Assembly: GCA_003010405.1 (NCBI GenBank)
Contig: PJLO01000009.1
Coordinates: 1-64,000, forward strand
Length of the DNA stretch: 64,000 nt
DNA from: Acidobacteriota bacterium
GTDB lineage: Bacteria; Acidobacteriota; Terriglobia; Terriglobales; Acidobacteriaceae
Direction of reading: 5' to 3'
Shown here: positions 16,789 to 26,389 of the stretch, piece by piece
Numbering within the stretch: position 1 is the stretch's first letter
Layout: each line of letters begins with the position of its first letter
Program-made: the position numbers and the translations under genes
Notes under the pieces: generated by a model
What the model saw: only the letters and a program-made list of their open reading frames with translations
Databases searched by the model: none
Told to the model about the DNA's origin: nothing

Positions 16789-17562
16789 ATGGCAAAAAGC
16801 CTGGAAGGGCGCGTGGCTGTTATTTTTGGCCTCGCGAATAAGCGGAGCATTGCCTGGGCGATCGCCCAGAAACTGCACGCGGAAGGCGCACAGATCGCAA
16901 TCACGTATCAGAACGAGCGCTTGCGTCTGGAAGCCGAAGAGATGATCGACAGTCTGCCTGGAGCACAGGGCTTCCAGTGCGACGTGACAAAGGATGACGA
17001 AATCGCCCAGGTGTTCGCCGAGATCGGCGCGCGCTACAACGGGAAGATTCACACCCTGGTCCACTCGGTAGCCTTTGCTCCGGCTGATGACCTGAAAAAC
17101 GACTTTCTGCTGACCAGCCGCGAGGGCTTCCGCATCGCGCACGACATCAGCGTCTATTCGCTGATCGCGCTGGCGCGGGCCGCCGAGCCCTTGATGACCG
17201 AGGGCGGCAGCATCATTACGCTCAGCTATCTGGGGGCGGAAAAGGTGATGCAGGGATACAACGTGATGGGCGTGGCAAAGGCCGCGCTGGAAGCCACCGT
17301 GCGATATCTTTCGGCGTCTCTGGGACCAAAAGCGATCCGCGTAAACGCGATCTCAGCCGGTCCAATCCGCACGCTGGCCGCCCGCGGCATCGGAAGCCTC
17401 GGCGACTTCCTCAAGGTCGTCTCCGAACGCGCCCCCCTGCAACGCAATGTGGACCCGGCAGAAGTAGGCGCAACGGCCGCCTTCCTCGCCAGCGATGGCG
17501 CTTCCGGCATCACCGGAGAGGTAATTCACGTGGATTGCGGCTACAACGTGATGGGATATTAG
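16789..17562 (+). CDS. fabI: Enoyl-[acyl-carrier-protein] reductase (NADH)
   Basis: A 257-residue short-chain dehydrogenase family enzyme that reduces trans-2-enoyl-ACP in the last step of each fatty-acid elongation cycle. FabI hallmarks are seen. The split Rossmann motif is GLANKRSIAWAIAQKL, the catalytic residues are Tyr147, Tyr157 and Lys164 (SYLGAEK ... YNVMGVAK), and RVNAISAGPIRTLAARGI is present. Length matches E. coli FabI within a few residues. It is transcribed alone and divergent from the small helical protein gene. It is likely essential unless another enoyl reductase exists elsewhere. Confidence 0.94.
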   Translation: MAKSLEGRVAVIFGLANKRSIAWAIAQKLHAEGAQIAITYQNERLRLEAEEMIDSLPGAQGFQCDVTKDDEIAQVFAEIGARYNGKIHTLVHSVAFAPADDLKNDFLLTSREGFRIAHDISVYSLIALARAAEPLMTEGGSIITLSYLGAEKVMQGYNVMGVAKAALEATVRYLSASLGPKAIRVNAISAGPIRTLAARGIGSLGDFLKVVSERAPLQRNVDPAEVGATAAFLASDGASGITGEVIHVDCGYNVMGY

Positions 17563-17663
17563 GCGGCTGCCCTGCTCAGGCCGGTTCTAAGAAGGCTTGG
17601 GTGGGGCACACACCGTCGCGCCGCTAAGTGGAAGGTCACGACTGCCCTGTCCAGCGGACCACT

Positions 17664-18098
17664 TTACGCCCCGATCGTCAAGCGCAGTCTGCGTTCATCA
17701 TGCTCGACGCGACAGATGATAATTTCGGCGTCCTTGTGCTGCATGATGCGCGGAAACTTTTCGCCCCATTCGATCAGCAGCAAATTGCGCTCCTCCAGCA
17801 TCAGGTCATCGAGGCCGAGCGAATCCAGTTCGCCGGGCTTCTCCAAACGGTAGAGGTCGATGTGAAAGACGTCCTTTTCCGGCCCGTGGTATTCGTGGAT
17901 GAGAGTGAAGGTGGGGCTGGTGACATCGTCCGCATCGGCGGCACCAAAGCCTTCTGCGATCCCCTTGACCAGCGTCGTTTTTCCCGCGCCAAGGTCTCCT
18001 CGCAACAGGACTACGCGGGCATGGCGCAACTCCGCCGCCATCTGGCGTCCCAGTTCCACGGTCTCCTCAGCGGAGTGCGATATAAAGTCGCGGGTCAT
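17664..18098 (-). CDS. tsaE: tRNA threonylcarbamoyladenosine biosynthesis ATPase TsaE
   Basis: A 144-residue P-loop ATPase from the ATG at 18098; an in-frame GTG at 18122 is also possible. It works with TsaB and TsaD to make t6A at position 37 of ANN-decoding tRNAs. Walker A is seen at about residues 34-42 (GDLGAGKTTLVKG). It is followed by SPTFTLIHEYHG and a DLYRLEKPGELDSLGLDD block typical of the YjeE family, then LIEWGEKFP. It lies 42 bp downstream of nnrE-nnrD, a very common neighbour in bacteria. No tsaB or tsaD is in the window. Confidence 0.92.
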   Translation of the reverse strand: MTRDFISHSAEETVELGRQMAAELRHARVVLLRGDLGAGKTTLVKGIAEGFGAADADDVTSPTFTLIHEYHGPEKDVFHIDLYRLEKPGELDSLGLDDLMLEERNLLLIEWGEKFPRIMQHKDAEIIICRVEHDERRLRLTIGA

Positions 18099-18140
18099 GG
18101 CCGAATCATAGCATCGTGACACACTTCAATATAGATGACG

Positions 18141-19724
18141 TTAACAGAGCCGAACGTTTCTTCCGGCGGCGCGCTGCCGCATTTTGCGGAATGCCGATGG
18201 TAGACAGCGTAACAAATCGGTTGCCACGACGGCCTCCTCGCCCATGCGTCGACTGGCCGCATCACCCGCGAGACCGTGCAAGAAAACAGCAGCTCGCACA
18301 GCTTCGTCCAACTGGCCGGGAAACTGAGCGACGGCCCCAGCGATCATCCCGGTCAGGACGTCTCCGGTCCCTCCGCTCGCCATGCCGGGATTTCCCGTCG
18401 CTACCACCCAGACCGCTCCGTCCGGGTAGCCAATAACGGTGCGGAAACCTTTCAGCACCAGGATGCAACGATGCTTCCGAGAAAAGTCGCGTGCTGCGGA
18501 TACGCGATTTTCTTGTATTTCAGCAACACTCCTGCCGGTCAACCGCGCCATTTCGCCCGGATGCGGAGTGAGAATCAGAGTCGCTTTGGTGCCACGCAGA
18601 AGTTGCGTCGAATTGGCGAACGCATTCAACCCGTCAGCGTCAATCACCACGGGACCACGCGCCTCTTTGACCAGGAGGTGCACAAACTCCGCGACTCCGG
18701 GCCTTTGCGACAGCCCCGGACCGACAGCCAGAACATTTCTGGATTTAGCCAGTTCGAGGCACTGAGCCGCATCGGCTGGAGCGACGGAAGGCGCCCCGTC
18801 GCTAAGAGGCTCAGTCATCAACTCTGGCGCAAAAGCGGCCACGGCTGGCAGTACGGACGCCGGGGTGGCCACTGTTGCCAATCCAGCTCCGACGCGCAAG
18901 GCTGCCATGCCGCACATAGCGGCGGCTCCGCTCTTGCCCAGCGATCCTCCGACGACGAGCACGTGCCCGAAGCGTCCCTTGTTGCTTTCCAGAGCACGCG
19001 GCGCGAACAACGCAGAAACCTCCCGCGGCGTCACGACGCAAAGATTTTGCGTAGAGACAATGGCAGAATCCGGAGTTCCTATCTGCGCCACTACGATGGG
19101 ACCGCGCGTCAACGGCGCAAATATGTGAGCAGGCTTGGGAGCGGTGAAGGTAATTATGGCGCTGGAGCGACACACTACGCGAGGATCCGGAGCGCTCGAA
19201 GTAAGATCGGCATCGACCCCAGAAGGCAAATCGACCGAGAGCACGGGAGCCGATGTTGCGTTGATCGCGGCAATTGCAGCCTCAGCCATTTTCTGCGTGG
19301 GAGATGCGTCTTCGCGCGCCTTGTAGCCGGTACCAAAGACCGCATCAACAATAAGGTCTGCTCCACCCAAACTGCGCGTATGCTCTCGCTCAACTTCATC
19401 AGCACTACGCAACACGACTGGACGGACAGGAAGTTTCGCGAACATACTGGCCGCATCCGGTTTCAAATCTTCCGGCGAGCCAAGCAGCAAGACCTCTACC
19501 ACTTTTCCGGCTGTGTGCAAACGGCGGGCCGCGACGAATCCGTCGCCGCCGTTATTGCCTTTGCCACAAACCACAGTGATCCGGATGGCCGTCGGCCAAT
19601 GTACTCGCGCATAATCGGCCACAGCACGGCCGGCATTCTCCATCAGGGTCAGTGAAGCCACACCATGTTGCTGACAGGTAGCACGGTCGATCGCCGACAT
19701 TTCGTCTGCAGTGGTGATCTTCAC
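18141..19724 (-). CDS. nnr: Bifunctional NAD(P)H-hydrate epimerase / ADP-dependent NAD(P)H-hydrate dehydratase
   Basis: A fused metabolite-repair enzyme of 527 residues that restores NAD(P)H from its hydrated forms. The N-terminal epimerase half (NnrE, about 1-210) has VCGKGNNGGDGFVAARRL and DAVFGTGYKA. The C-terminal dehydratase half (NnrD, about 230-515) has GHVLVVGGSLGKSGAAAM, LTPHPGEMARLTG and GNPGMASGGTGDVLTG. The GTG at 19724 is preferred: it overlaps the upstream K+-channel stop (GTGA) and has GGAGCG nearby, whereas the longer frame adds unrelated residues. It is likely co-translated with the channel gene and transcribed through tsaE. Confidence 0.93.
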   Translation of the reverse strand: MKITTADEMSAIDRATCQQHGVASLTLMENAGRAVADYARVHWPTAIRITVVCGKGNNGGDGFVAARRLHTAGKVVEVLLLGSPEDLKPDAASMFAKLPVRPVVLRSADEVEREHTRSLGGADLIVDAVFGTGYKAREDASPTQKMAEAAIAAINATSAPVLSVDLPSGVDADLTSSAPDPRVVCRSSAIITFTAPKPAHIFAPLTRGPIVVAQIGTPDSAIVSTQNLCVVTPREVSALFAPRALESNKGRFGHVLVVGGSLGKSGAAAMCGMAALRVGAGLATVATPASVLPAVAAFAPELMTEPLSDGAPSVAPADAAQCLELAKSRNVLAVGPGLSQRPGVAEFVHLLVKEARGPVVIDADGLNAFANSTQLLRGTKATLILTPHPGEMARLTGRSVAEIQENRVSAARDFSRKHRCILVLKGFRTVIGYPDGAVWVVATGNPGMASGGTGDVLTGMIAGAVAQFPGQLDEAVRAAVFLHGLAGDAASRRMGEEAVVATDLLRCLPSAFRKMRQRAAGRNVRLC

Positions 19725-20731
19725 TTTTTCGCTCCAGCCAGCACTTCCAGCTCTCGCAAATGAGAGGGCTCTCCCATGACAATGAGATGATCGCCCGCAC
19801 AAAGCAGGGAGTCCGCCTCGGGACTATATTTCATTTCCTGCCCCTCTCGTTTGATTGCCAGCACGGTGATGCCGAGATCGTGACGAATCCCTGAAGAACG
19901 CAAATCCTGCCCCACATAAATCGAGGACGGATCAATCTTCAGTTCTTCCAGTTCCAGCCCCAGTTCTGAGCTGCGCAACAGAGCGACCTCAAGGAAGTTG
20001 ATGACATGCGGACGCAGGAAGGCCTGCGCGATACGAAACCCTGCAAAGCCGTAAGGCGAAATCACCTGGTCTGCGCCAGCGGTGCGCATGTGTTTCTCCG
20101 CAGCCTCTTCGCTGGCTCGCGCTATTATCTTCAGGGTTGGGTTCAGGGCGCGCGCCGTCAGGACGATGTAGGTGTTGGTAGCATCGGTTGTAGTCGCCGC
20201 CACGAGTCCGGCGGCCTTGTCAATTTGCACAGCCCTCAGTTGCGATTCCTGCGTTGCATCGGCGTGGACAACCAGCCAGTTTGTCTCGGCGCGAACTTGC
20301 TCCGCCTTAGCTTCGTCATGCTCCAGGATAACGAACTGCGCGGGCTCGCGTTCCAGCTGACGAGCCGCGGCGCGAGCCACTCGTCCCGCGCCACAGATGA
20401 TGTAATGTCCTTTCAACCGTCCGATTTCACGTTCCATTTTTCGCCTGCCAAACACCATGTTGAATTCGAATTCCAGCAGCGCCTGGCCCAACGCCCCGAG
20501 AATCATGAACAGCAACCCGACACCGGAAATAATGATAGCTACGTTAAAGTATCTTCCGGTCTCAGAAAGCGGGTGAACTTCCTGGTACCCAATGGTTGTA
20601 AGTGTGAGGAGCACCATGTAGAAACCGTCAAACCAGCTCCAGTGCTCTAAATAGTGAAAGCCCGCCGTGCCGATCATCGCTACGCCTAACAAAGCGGCTG
20701 CTAAGATCATGATGTTTCGTATTGCTCGCAT
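19721..20731 (-). CDS. Two-TM potassium channel with RCK (TrkA-N/TrkA-C) domains
   Basis: A 336-residue MthK/Kch-like channel subunit. TM1 is at about residues 5-25, a pore helix with selectivity filter TTIGYQE is at 45-51, and TM2 is at about 62-85. A cytoplasmic RCK N-domain follows (GHYIICGAGRVARAAARQLE near 108), then a TrkA-C domain at the C-terminus (GHDL-type loop, LLCAGDHLIVMGEPSHL). The filter has Gln where the canonical GYG or GFG has the second Gly. The rest of the architecture is intact, so it probably conducts K+, though selectivity may differ. The ATG at 20731 is chosen because TM1 begins directly after it. It is translationally coupled to nnrE-nnrD. Confidence 0.87.
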   Translation of the reverse strand: MRAIRNIMILAAALLGVAMIGTAGFHYLEHWSWFDGFYMVLLTLTTIGYQEVHPLSETGRYFNVAIIISGVGLLFMILGALGQALLEFEFNMVFGRRKMEREIGRLKGHYIICGAGRVARAAARQLEREPAQFVILEHDEAKAEQVRAETNWLVVHADATQESQLRAVQIDKAAGLVAATTTDATNTYIVLTARALNPTLKIIARASEEAAEKHMRTAGADQVISPYGFAGFRIAQAFLRPHVINFLEVALLRSSELGLELEELKIDPSSIYVGQDLRSSGIRHDLGITVLAIKREGQEMKYSPEADSLLCAGDHLIVMGEPSHLRELEVLAGAKK

Positions 20732-20861
20732 AAGGCTCTGGTGGTGATTGTACTTGGATAAGGGATGCGACGGAAAGACACAGGAAGGTACGCCGGTCCG
20801 AACTGATCGCCAGATTGAAAACACCCTCCGCAGGAGAGCGCCAGGGATTCAGCAAATCGAA

Positions 20862-22466
20862 TCAATCCCCCGGATCGGCATTGTCGATTGCAGCCTGCAC
20901 TTTACTGTGCCGATGGCCATAGGAGAAATAGATGAACAAACCAATGATGAGCCAGATGATGAGCCGCGCCCAGTTGATCCAACCTAGTTTGTACATCATA
21001 TAACCGTTGAACAGAATGCCCATCACTGGAACGAACGGCACCCACGGCGTGCGGAACGGGCGACGCTGTTCCGGATTTGTGCTGCGCAGGACGAGTACCG
21101 CAACACAGACGATCACGAACGCCAACAGTGTACCGATATTCACCATTTTGCCGATATCGTCAATCGGGGTCACACTGCCAACGATGGCGGCGAGCAAGCC
21201 CACGAGTATCGTGTTCTTATACGGTGTGCGGAACTTCGGGTGGATTTCGCTGAAGAATTTTCTCGGCAACAGTCCGTCGTTTGCCATGGCGTAGAGCACA
21301 CGTGTCTGTCCTAATAGCATCACCAGCATTACGCTGGTCAGCCCCGCCAGCGCGCCAGCCGTGATGATGTGCGAAGCCCAGCCAAGATTGCGGTCCGAGA
21401 ATGCATGCGCTATAGGAGCCTCGATATTGACCTCGCGCCACGGAACCATGCCGGTGAGAACAGCCGCAACCGCAATGTAGAGCAACGTGCAGATAAACAG
21501 CGAAGTAATAATGGCAATCGGTAAATCACGTTGCGGATTCCTTGCCTCCTGCGCCGTCGTGGAAACCGCGTCGAAACCAATGTAAGCGAAGAAAATGTAC
21601 GCGGCTCCCGCGCCGACGCCAGAGAACCCGAAGGGTGCGAACGAGTGCCAGTCAGAGCCCCAGTTACTGTGGTTCACATAACGCATTCCGAGGGCGATCA
21701 CGAACAATACAACGGCCACCTTAACGGTGACTATGCCGGTATTGAAACTCGCGCTCTCCTTGATTCCAACCACGAGCACTGTGGTGATCAGGAGCGCGAT
21801 AAGAAATGCCGGAAGATTGAAGCCAATTTCCACGCCAAAGAGGTGCGGAGCCCCTAGCAGGGCGTGCGCGCGCTGAGCCATTTCCGCCGAACCGCTATGC
21901 TTCAGAGCGTCTACCGCGACCAGAAAAGACTGCGTTCCAGGAGCCAGCTCTGGATGCGCTATGCTCACCATCTGGCGGGCGACGGTATCCTGCGCCGCGC
22001 GCAATCCGGTCCAGTGGTCATAAGCAAGCCAGAGAGGGATGTCCACATTAAAGATGTGCATGAACTCAATGAAATGGTTTGACCAGCCGGAGGAGACCGT
22101 ACTCGCGCCCATTGCATACTCCAGCGTGAGATCCCAGCCGATAATCCATGCAAACAACTCTCCCAAAGTTGCGTATGCGTAAGTGTAAGCACTGCCGGCC
22201 AGCGGAATCATGGCCGCAAACTCCGCGTAACAAAGCCCCGCGAACGCACATCCGAACCCAGAGAGTACGAACGACAGCATCAGCCCCGGTCCCGCATAAT
22301 GCGCGCCCAACCCTGACAGCACGAAAATTCCCGCGCCTATAATCGCTCCGACGCCGAGCGCCGTTAACGACACCGGCCCCAGTTCGCGCTTAAGGCTGTG
22401 TTCGCTCTCTTCGGCTGCCTCGTTTAGAAGCATCTCCATTGGTTTCTTCGCCAGCAGATTCCGCAT
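20862..22466 (-). CDS. APC-family amino acid permease (cationic amino acid transporter-like)
   Basis: A 534-residue integral membrane transporter with twelve or more predicted helices. The first helix carries the substrate-binding GVGAIIGAGIFVLSGL motif (about residues 39-55), followed by CYAEFAAMIPLAGSAYTYAY in helix 3. The long loops and the LNEAAEESEHSLKRELGP N-terminus resemble YfnA/CAT-type permeases for basic or branched amino acids. The helix containing FFAYIGFDAVSTTAQEARNP is characteristic. It lies 34 bp downstream of a second, distinct APC permease in the same orientation. The substrate cannot be assigned from sequence. Confidence 0.87.
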   Translation of the reverse strand: MRNLLAKKPMEMLLNEAAEESEHSLKRELGPVSLTALGVGAIIGAGIFVLSGLGAHYAGPGLMLSFVLSGFGCAFAGLCYAEFAAMIPLAGSAYTYAYATLGELFAWIIGWDLTLEYAMGASTVSSGWSNHFIEFMHIFNVDIPLWLAYDHWTGLRAAQDTVARQMVSIAHPELAPGTQSFLVAVDALKHSGSAEMAQRAHALLGAPHLFGVEIGFNLPAFLIALLITTVLVVGIKESASFNTGIVTVKVAVVLFVIALGMRYVNHSNWGSDWHSFAPFGFSGVGAGAAYIFFAYIGFDAVSTTAQEARNPQRDLPIAIITSLFICTLLYIAVAAVLTGMVPWREVNIEAPIAHAFSDRNLGWASHIITAGALAGLTSVMLVMLLGQTRVLYAMANDGLLPRKFFSEIHPKFRTPYKNTILVGLLAAIVGSVTPIDDIGKMVNIGTLLAFVIVCVAVLVLRSTNPEQRRPFRTPWVPFVPVMGILFNGYMMYKLGWINWARLIIWLIIGLFIYFSYGHRHSKVQAAIDNADPGD

Positions 22467-22500
22467 TTGCTTTCCGCTCTCCTCCTACAAAGGGCGACGA

Positions 22501-24048
22501 CTACGCCGCAGTGCTGCCAGCCCGGGCCCGGCGCGACCACCAGAAATATACCGGGATACCAAGAAGCACAATCACCAGACCCGGCCACGTATATTGTGGT
22601 TTATAGAGCAACAAGACGACATCGATAAACAAGGCCATCAGAATATAGACAGCGGGCAGCCACGGATAGCCGACTGCACGGTAGGGACGCGGAGCCTCCG
22701 GGCGCGTTCTCCGGAGGACGAACAACCCCACTAAAGTGAGCACATAGAACAACAGTACAGCGAAGATCGTGTAATCGAGCAGTTGGCCGTAGCTTCCGCT
22801 CAGGCACAGGATACTGGCCCAGACCGCCTGCACCACCAGTGAAAGATACGGAGTTTTGAATCGGGGATGCAGCCGGCCTACCGAATTGAAAAATAATCCA
22901 TCCTTCGCCATTGCGTAATACACGCGCGAACCGGCCAGAATCAAGCCGTTGTTGCAACCAAAGGTGGAAATCAGGATTGCCAGCGCCATCAACTTGGCGC
23001 CACTCTGTCCCATGATTTGCCGCATTACGGCCGTAGCCACGCGGTCTTCGGCCGCGTACTGGATGCCGCGCCCAAGGGTGGTCATGGAGTTTGGTTCACC
23101 CCACAATGGCAGCACCAGCATGTAGATGAAATTCACCGCAATGTAGATGAGGATCACCGATCCGGTGCCAATAGCAAGCGAGAGTGGCAGGTTGCGCTGC
23201 GGATTGCGAACCTCTCCGGCGGTGAAGGTTACGTTGTTCCATGCATCGGCAGAGAACAGAGAGCCAACCTGCGCCACGGCAATCACGGTAATTGTGGAAA
23301 CCAGTGCGGTCGCGCCACTCACTCCAATTGGAATCTTATGCAGCGCACCGAGACCGGCATGAAGCCAGAAATTCGCGCCGAAGTTTGCGGCGAGCGCTTC
23401 CGGCGTGCTGCCAATCCAAATGCCGAGCACGATGAGCGCCAGCAACCCGGCGATTTTCGCCGTGGTAAACACCACCTGGACAACTGCTCCTGTCTTCACG
23501 CCAAAGATGTTAACCACCGAGAGCAACACGATGGTTCCGATGGCAACCAGATTCTGGGTGTTCAGGCCTACATCCATGTTGCCCAGGACAGCCGGGCCAA
23601 GATGAATCGGAGGAACCTTCCAGATGTGCACAATCCAGTTAGAGGAGGAAACAGAGGGAAAAAAGACTCCCAGAAATTTACCGAAGGCCACCGCGACAGC
23701 GGCAATTGTGCCGCACTGGATTACAAGGAAGAGCGTCCAACCATAAAGAAAACCGCACAGCGGTCCCAGCGCCTCTCGCAGATACACATACTGTCCACCC
23801 GCTTTGGGCATCATCGCCGCCAATTCGCCGTAGGAGAGCGCCGCCACAACGGTCATAAATCCGGCGACGAGCCAGGCCGCTATCAGCAACGCGGGCGAGT
23901 CGACGATGCGGGCGATATCGGCGGCCACTATGTAGACGCCCGATCCGATCATCGAACCCATCACCAATGTGGTGGCACTGATGAGACCCAGTCCTTTTAC
24001 GAATTCCTGATCCTGGCTTGGAATCGGCTCCTTTGAAAGTTGGCTCAC
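22501..24048 (-). CDS. APC-family amino acid permease
   Basis: A 515-residue permease with about twelve helices. Helix 1 has LVMGSMIGSGVYIVAADIAR. It is followed by SYGELAAMMPKAGGQYVYLR and ALGPLCGFLYGWTLFLV, motifs of the LAT-like branch of the APC superfamily. A middle segment NNVTFTAGEVRNPQRNLPLS also fits. The GTG at 24048 is preferred over a TTG six codons earlier because AAGGAG lies about 10 bases upstream of it. It shares only fold-level similarity with the permease downstream, so this is not a recent duplication. Substrate unknown. Confidence 0.87.
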   Translation of the reverse strand: MSQLSKEPIPSQDQEFVKGLGLISATTLVMGSMIGSGVYIVAADIARIVDSPALLIAAWLVAGFMTVVAALSYGELAAMMPKAGGQYVYLREALGPLCGFLYGWTLFLVIQCGTIAAVAVAFGKFLGVFFPSVSSSNWIVHIWKVPPIHLGPAVLGNMDVGLNTQNLVAIGTIVLLSVVNIFGVKTGAVVQVVFTTAKIAGLLALIVLGIWIGSTPEALAANFGANFWLHAGLGALHKIPIGVSGATALVSTITVIAVAQVGSLFSADAWNNVTFTAGEVRNPQRNLPLSLAIGTGSVILIYIAVNFIYMLVLPLWGEPNSMTTLGRGIQYAAEDRVATAVMRQIMGQSGAKLMALAILISTFGCNNGLILAGSRVYYAMAKDGLFFNSVGRLHPRFKTPYLSLVVQAVWASILCLSGSYGQLLDYTIFAVLLFYVLTLVGLFVLRRTRPEAPRPYRAVGYPWLPAVYILMALFIDVVLLLYKPQYTWPGLVIVLLGIPVYFWWSRRARAGSTAA

Positions 24049-24141
24049 GACTCTCCTTGAGCACAAAAAAATATCCGCTCTTACCGCAAATTGTCGCCGG
24101 CGCGCGAGACTTCATTCACTTTACATAATCTGAACAAAACT

Positions 24142-24786
24142 CTACTTCCCCAGCTGAAAAAATTTCTTCACTGATTCGTTTGATGAAAAGAAAACGCCGC
24201 TGCTCACAGCCACCGAGTCCGCCCCGGCTTTTAGAACGGCTTCCGCATTAACCGGCGTGATTCCGCCAATTGCCACCAATGGAAGCATCCGGCCGGATTC
24301 GTCCCTCAGACGGCGGGCTTCAGTAACACCTGCCATGCGCACCAACGGCTCAGAATTCGGCTTGCTGCCGCGCTCGAAGACCGGACCAATCATCAGGTAG
24401 TCAATCGGTTTTGTGAGAGCTTCGATGATTTGTGTGGAGTTGTGTGCGGAAAGTCCGACAATGCGTTCTGCCCCTACCACTCGGCGCGCTCCCTCGGGAG
24501 ACAGGTCGTCCTGCGCTATGTGGACGCCGTCGAAACCCGCAGCCAGACCGAGGTCCGCGCGATCATTCATGATAAGAGTGATTCCCGGCAGCAATCGCCG
24601 CAGTTCCCGTGCTTGCGCCAGAGCCTCACGTACATTTATCTGCTTTGCGCGATACTGCATCAGCGTACAGCCAGCCTCAGCCAGAGCCAGAGCATGAGAA
24701 CAGGTGGCTTGCAGCAACCTTCCCTCTTCGGCGCTGCCACGCAAACTGTCTGCATCGAGGATGGGATAGCAGAGTGGAATTTTCAT
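24142..24786 (-). CDS. thiE: Thiamine-phosphate synthase
   Basis: A 214-residue TIM-barrel enzyme joining HMP-PP and the thiazole phosphate to give thiamine phosphate. Motifs seen are LMQYRAKQ near the N-terminus, IMNDRADLGLAAGFDGVHIA near 70-89 with the phosphate-binding residues, GLSAHN, YLMIGPVFERGSKPN, and VAIGGITPVNAEAVLKAGAD. It is transcribed with the biotin carboxylase gene upstream (89 bp gap). No TPP riboswitch was recognised in that gap. The other thi genes are not in the window. Confidence 0.92.
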   Translation of the reverse strand: MKIPLCYPILDADSLRGSAEEGRLLQATCSHALALAEAGCTLMQYRAKQINVREALAQARELRRLLPGITLIMNDRADLGLAAGFDGVHIAQDDLSPEGARRVVGAERIVGLSAHNSTQIIEALTKPIDYLMIGPVFERGSKPNSEPLVRMAGVTEARRLRDESGRMLPLVAIGGITPVNAEAVLKAGADSVAVSSGVFFSSNESVKKFFQLGK

Positions 24787-24875
24787 GGTTGGCTAAAGGG
24801 CCTCGAGACGGACTGTTGCTTCTTCATTTCAGGTTTAAAAGTTGGAAGCCAGAGCTGCGAGCATCCTCAGCTTTT

Positions 24876-26240
24876 TTAGCCGCCCGATTCCGCTGTTTTC
24901 TTTACCATGAAGCGCTCCATAAACTTCGTATCGACATTCCCCGCTTCAAAGTCCGGGTCCTGCAGAATGCGCTGCTGCAATGGAATTGACGTATGGATTC
25001 CCTCGACGATGAACATGTCCAGAGCGCGTCTCATGCGGGCAAGCGCCTCCGGACGATCCTTCCCGCGAACAATCAATTTCGCAATCAGCGAGTCATAATA
25101 CGGCGACACGACGCCTTCCTGGTACTGCGCGGTGTCCACACGCACACCAGTTCCGCCGGGCGCGTGGAACGCGGTGATCTTGCCCGCCGAAGGCGTAAAT
25201 TTCTCGGGATGCTCCGCGTTGATCCTGCACTCGATTGAGTGACCGCAAGGGACAACAGGCTGCTGGATAATGTCGGTGAGCTTGGACCCGGCGGCAATCA
25301 GAATCTGGCTCTTCACCAGGTCAACATCCGTGACGGATTCGGTCACGGGATGCTCCACCTGGATGCGGGTGTTCATTTCGATGAAGTGAAGGCTGCCATC
25401 CTCATCCATCAAGAACTCGACCGTTCCCGCGTTGAAATAGCCGATCTCCTTCATCGTCTTTTCCAGGATGCCGTTCATCTTATTACGCAATTCGGTGGAC
25501 AAGCTGGGAGACGGCGATTCCTCAACCAGCTTCTGGTGACGGCGTTGAATGGAGCAGTCGCGCTCGCCGAGACTCACTACGTTCCCGTGCTCGTCGGCCA
25601 ATATCTGGAACTCGATGTGACGGGGACGCTCGATGAACTTCTCCATGTAGAGGTCGCCGTTGCCGAATGCCGAAGCTGCTTCCGAGTGTGCGGCGTTGAA
25701 CATACGCGGCAATTCCTCAGCTGAGCGAATGACGCGCATTCCACGTCCACCGCCGCCCGCTGCCGCTTTCACTATCACCGGGAAACCCACGCGCTGAGCC
25801 CACTCCAGAGCCTCCCCTTCCGATCCGATCACTCCATCAGAGCCGGGAAGGATTGGAACTCCACAGCGCTTCATCGCCTGCCGCGCCTTGTCTTTCTCAC
25901 CCATCATGCGGATGATTTCCGGCGGAGGACCTATGAATTTGAGACCGGAAGATTCACAAACTTGCGCGAAATTCGCGTTTTCACTCAGCAAGCCGTAGCC
26001 GGGATGAATTGCATCAACGTTGGCGATTTCCGCGGCGCTGATCACCGCCGGAACATTGAGGTAGCTTTCACTCGCGCGCGCCGGGCCAATGCACAGCGCT
26101 TCGTCTGCAAAGCGAACGTGCAGTGAGTGGCGATCGGCTTCGCTGTAAATCGCTACGGCTTTAATGCCCAGTTCTTTGCAGGCACAAATGATGCGGAGCG
26201 CGATTTCTCCGCGATTGGCAATCAGAATCTTCTTGAACAT
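24876..26240 (-). CDS. accC: Acetyl-CoA carboxylase, biotin carboxylase subunit
   Basis: A 454-residue ATP-grasp enzyme that carboxylates biotin on AccB for malonyl-CoA synthesis. The N-terminal pre-ATP-grasp domain starts [20 protein letters not shown]. The glycine-rich ATP loop is [17 protein letters not shown] near residue 155. Catalytic signatures follow: [31 protein letters not shown] and [16 protein letters not shown]. Length is normal. It is downstream of accB with a 149-bp gap. The carboxyltransferase subunits accA and accD are not in the window. Confidence 0.95.
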   Translation of the reverse strand: MFKKILIANRGEIALRIICACKELGIKAVAIYSEADRHSLHVRFADEALCIGPARASESYLNVPAVISAAEIANVDAIHPGYGLLSENANFAQVCESSGLKFIGPPPEIIRMMGEKDKARQAMKRCGVPILPGSDGVIGSEGEALEWAQRVGFPVIVKAAAGGGGRGMRVIRSAEELPRMFNAAHSEAASAFGNGDLYMEKFIERPRHIEFQILADEHGNVVSLGERDCSIQRRHQKLVEESPSPSLSTELRNKMNGILEKTMKEIGYFNAGTVEFLMDEDGSLHFIEMNTRIQVEHPVTESVTDVDLVKSQILIAAGSKLTDIIQQPVVPCGHSIECRINAEHPEKFTPSAGKITAFHAPGGTGVRVDTAQYQEGVVSPYYDSLIAKLIVRGKDRPEALARMRRALDMFIVEGIHTSIPLQQRILQDPDFEAGNVDTKFMERFMVKKTAESGG

Positions 26241-26389
26241 GCGTTAGATGCTCCCGCTGGCCCGACCGGTTTGAGTGTGGCCGGGGCCTATTCGGCGTGC
26301 GTGTCCGCGGCGCAGTCGTAGGAAATGCGCGGAGCGCCCTCTAGTGCGCAGACGGCCCCAACACCGGACCAAGCCCGGCGCTGGTTCAT

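Noticed and set aside
18276..19655. 459-residue plus-strand frame opposite the NAD(P)HX repair gene
   Set aside because: It is antisense to a clear two-domain enzyme, has no family-like motifs and is rich in Arg/Ser/His as expected for a shadow frame.
23017..24036. 339-residue plus-strand frame opposite an APC permease
   Set aside because: Very His/Arg/Gln-rich and antisense to membrane helices; not gene-like.
24787..24875. TPP riboswitch upstream of thiE
   Set aside because: The gap is only 89 bases and lacks the conserved CTGAGA and related TPP core segments.
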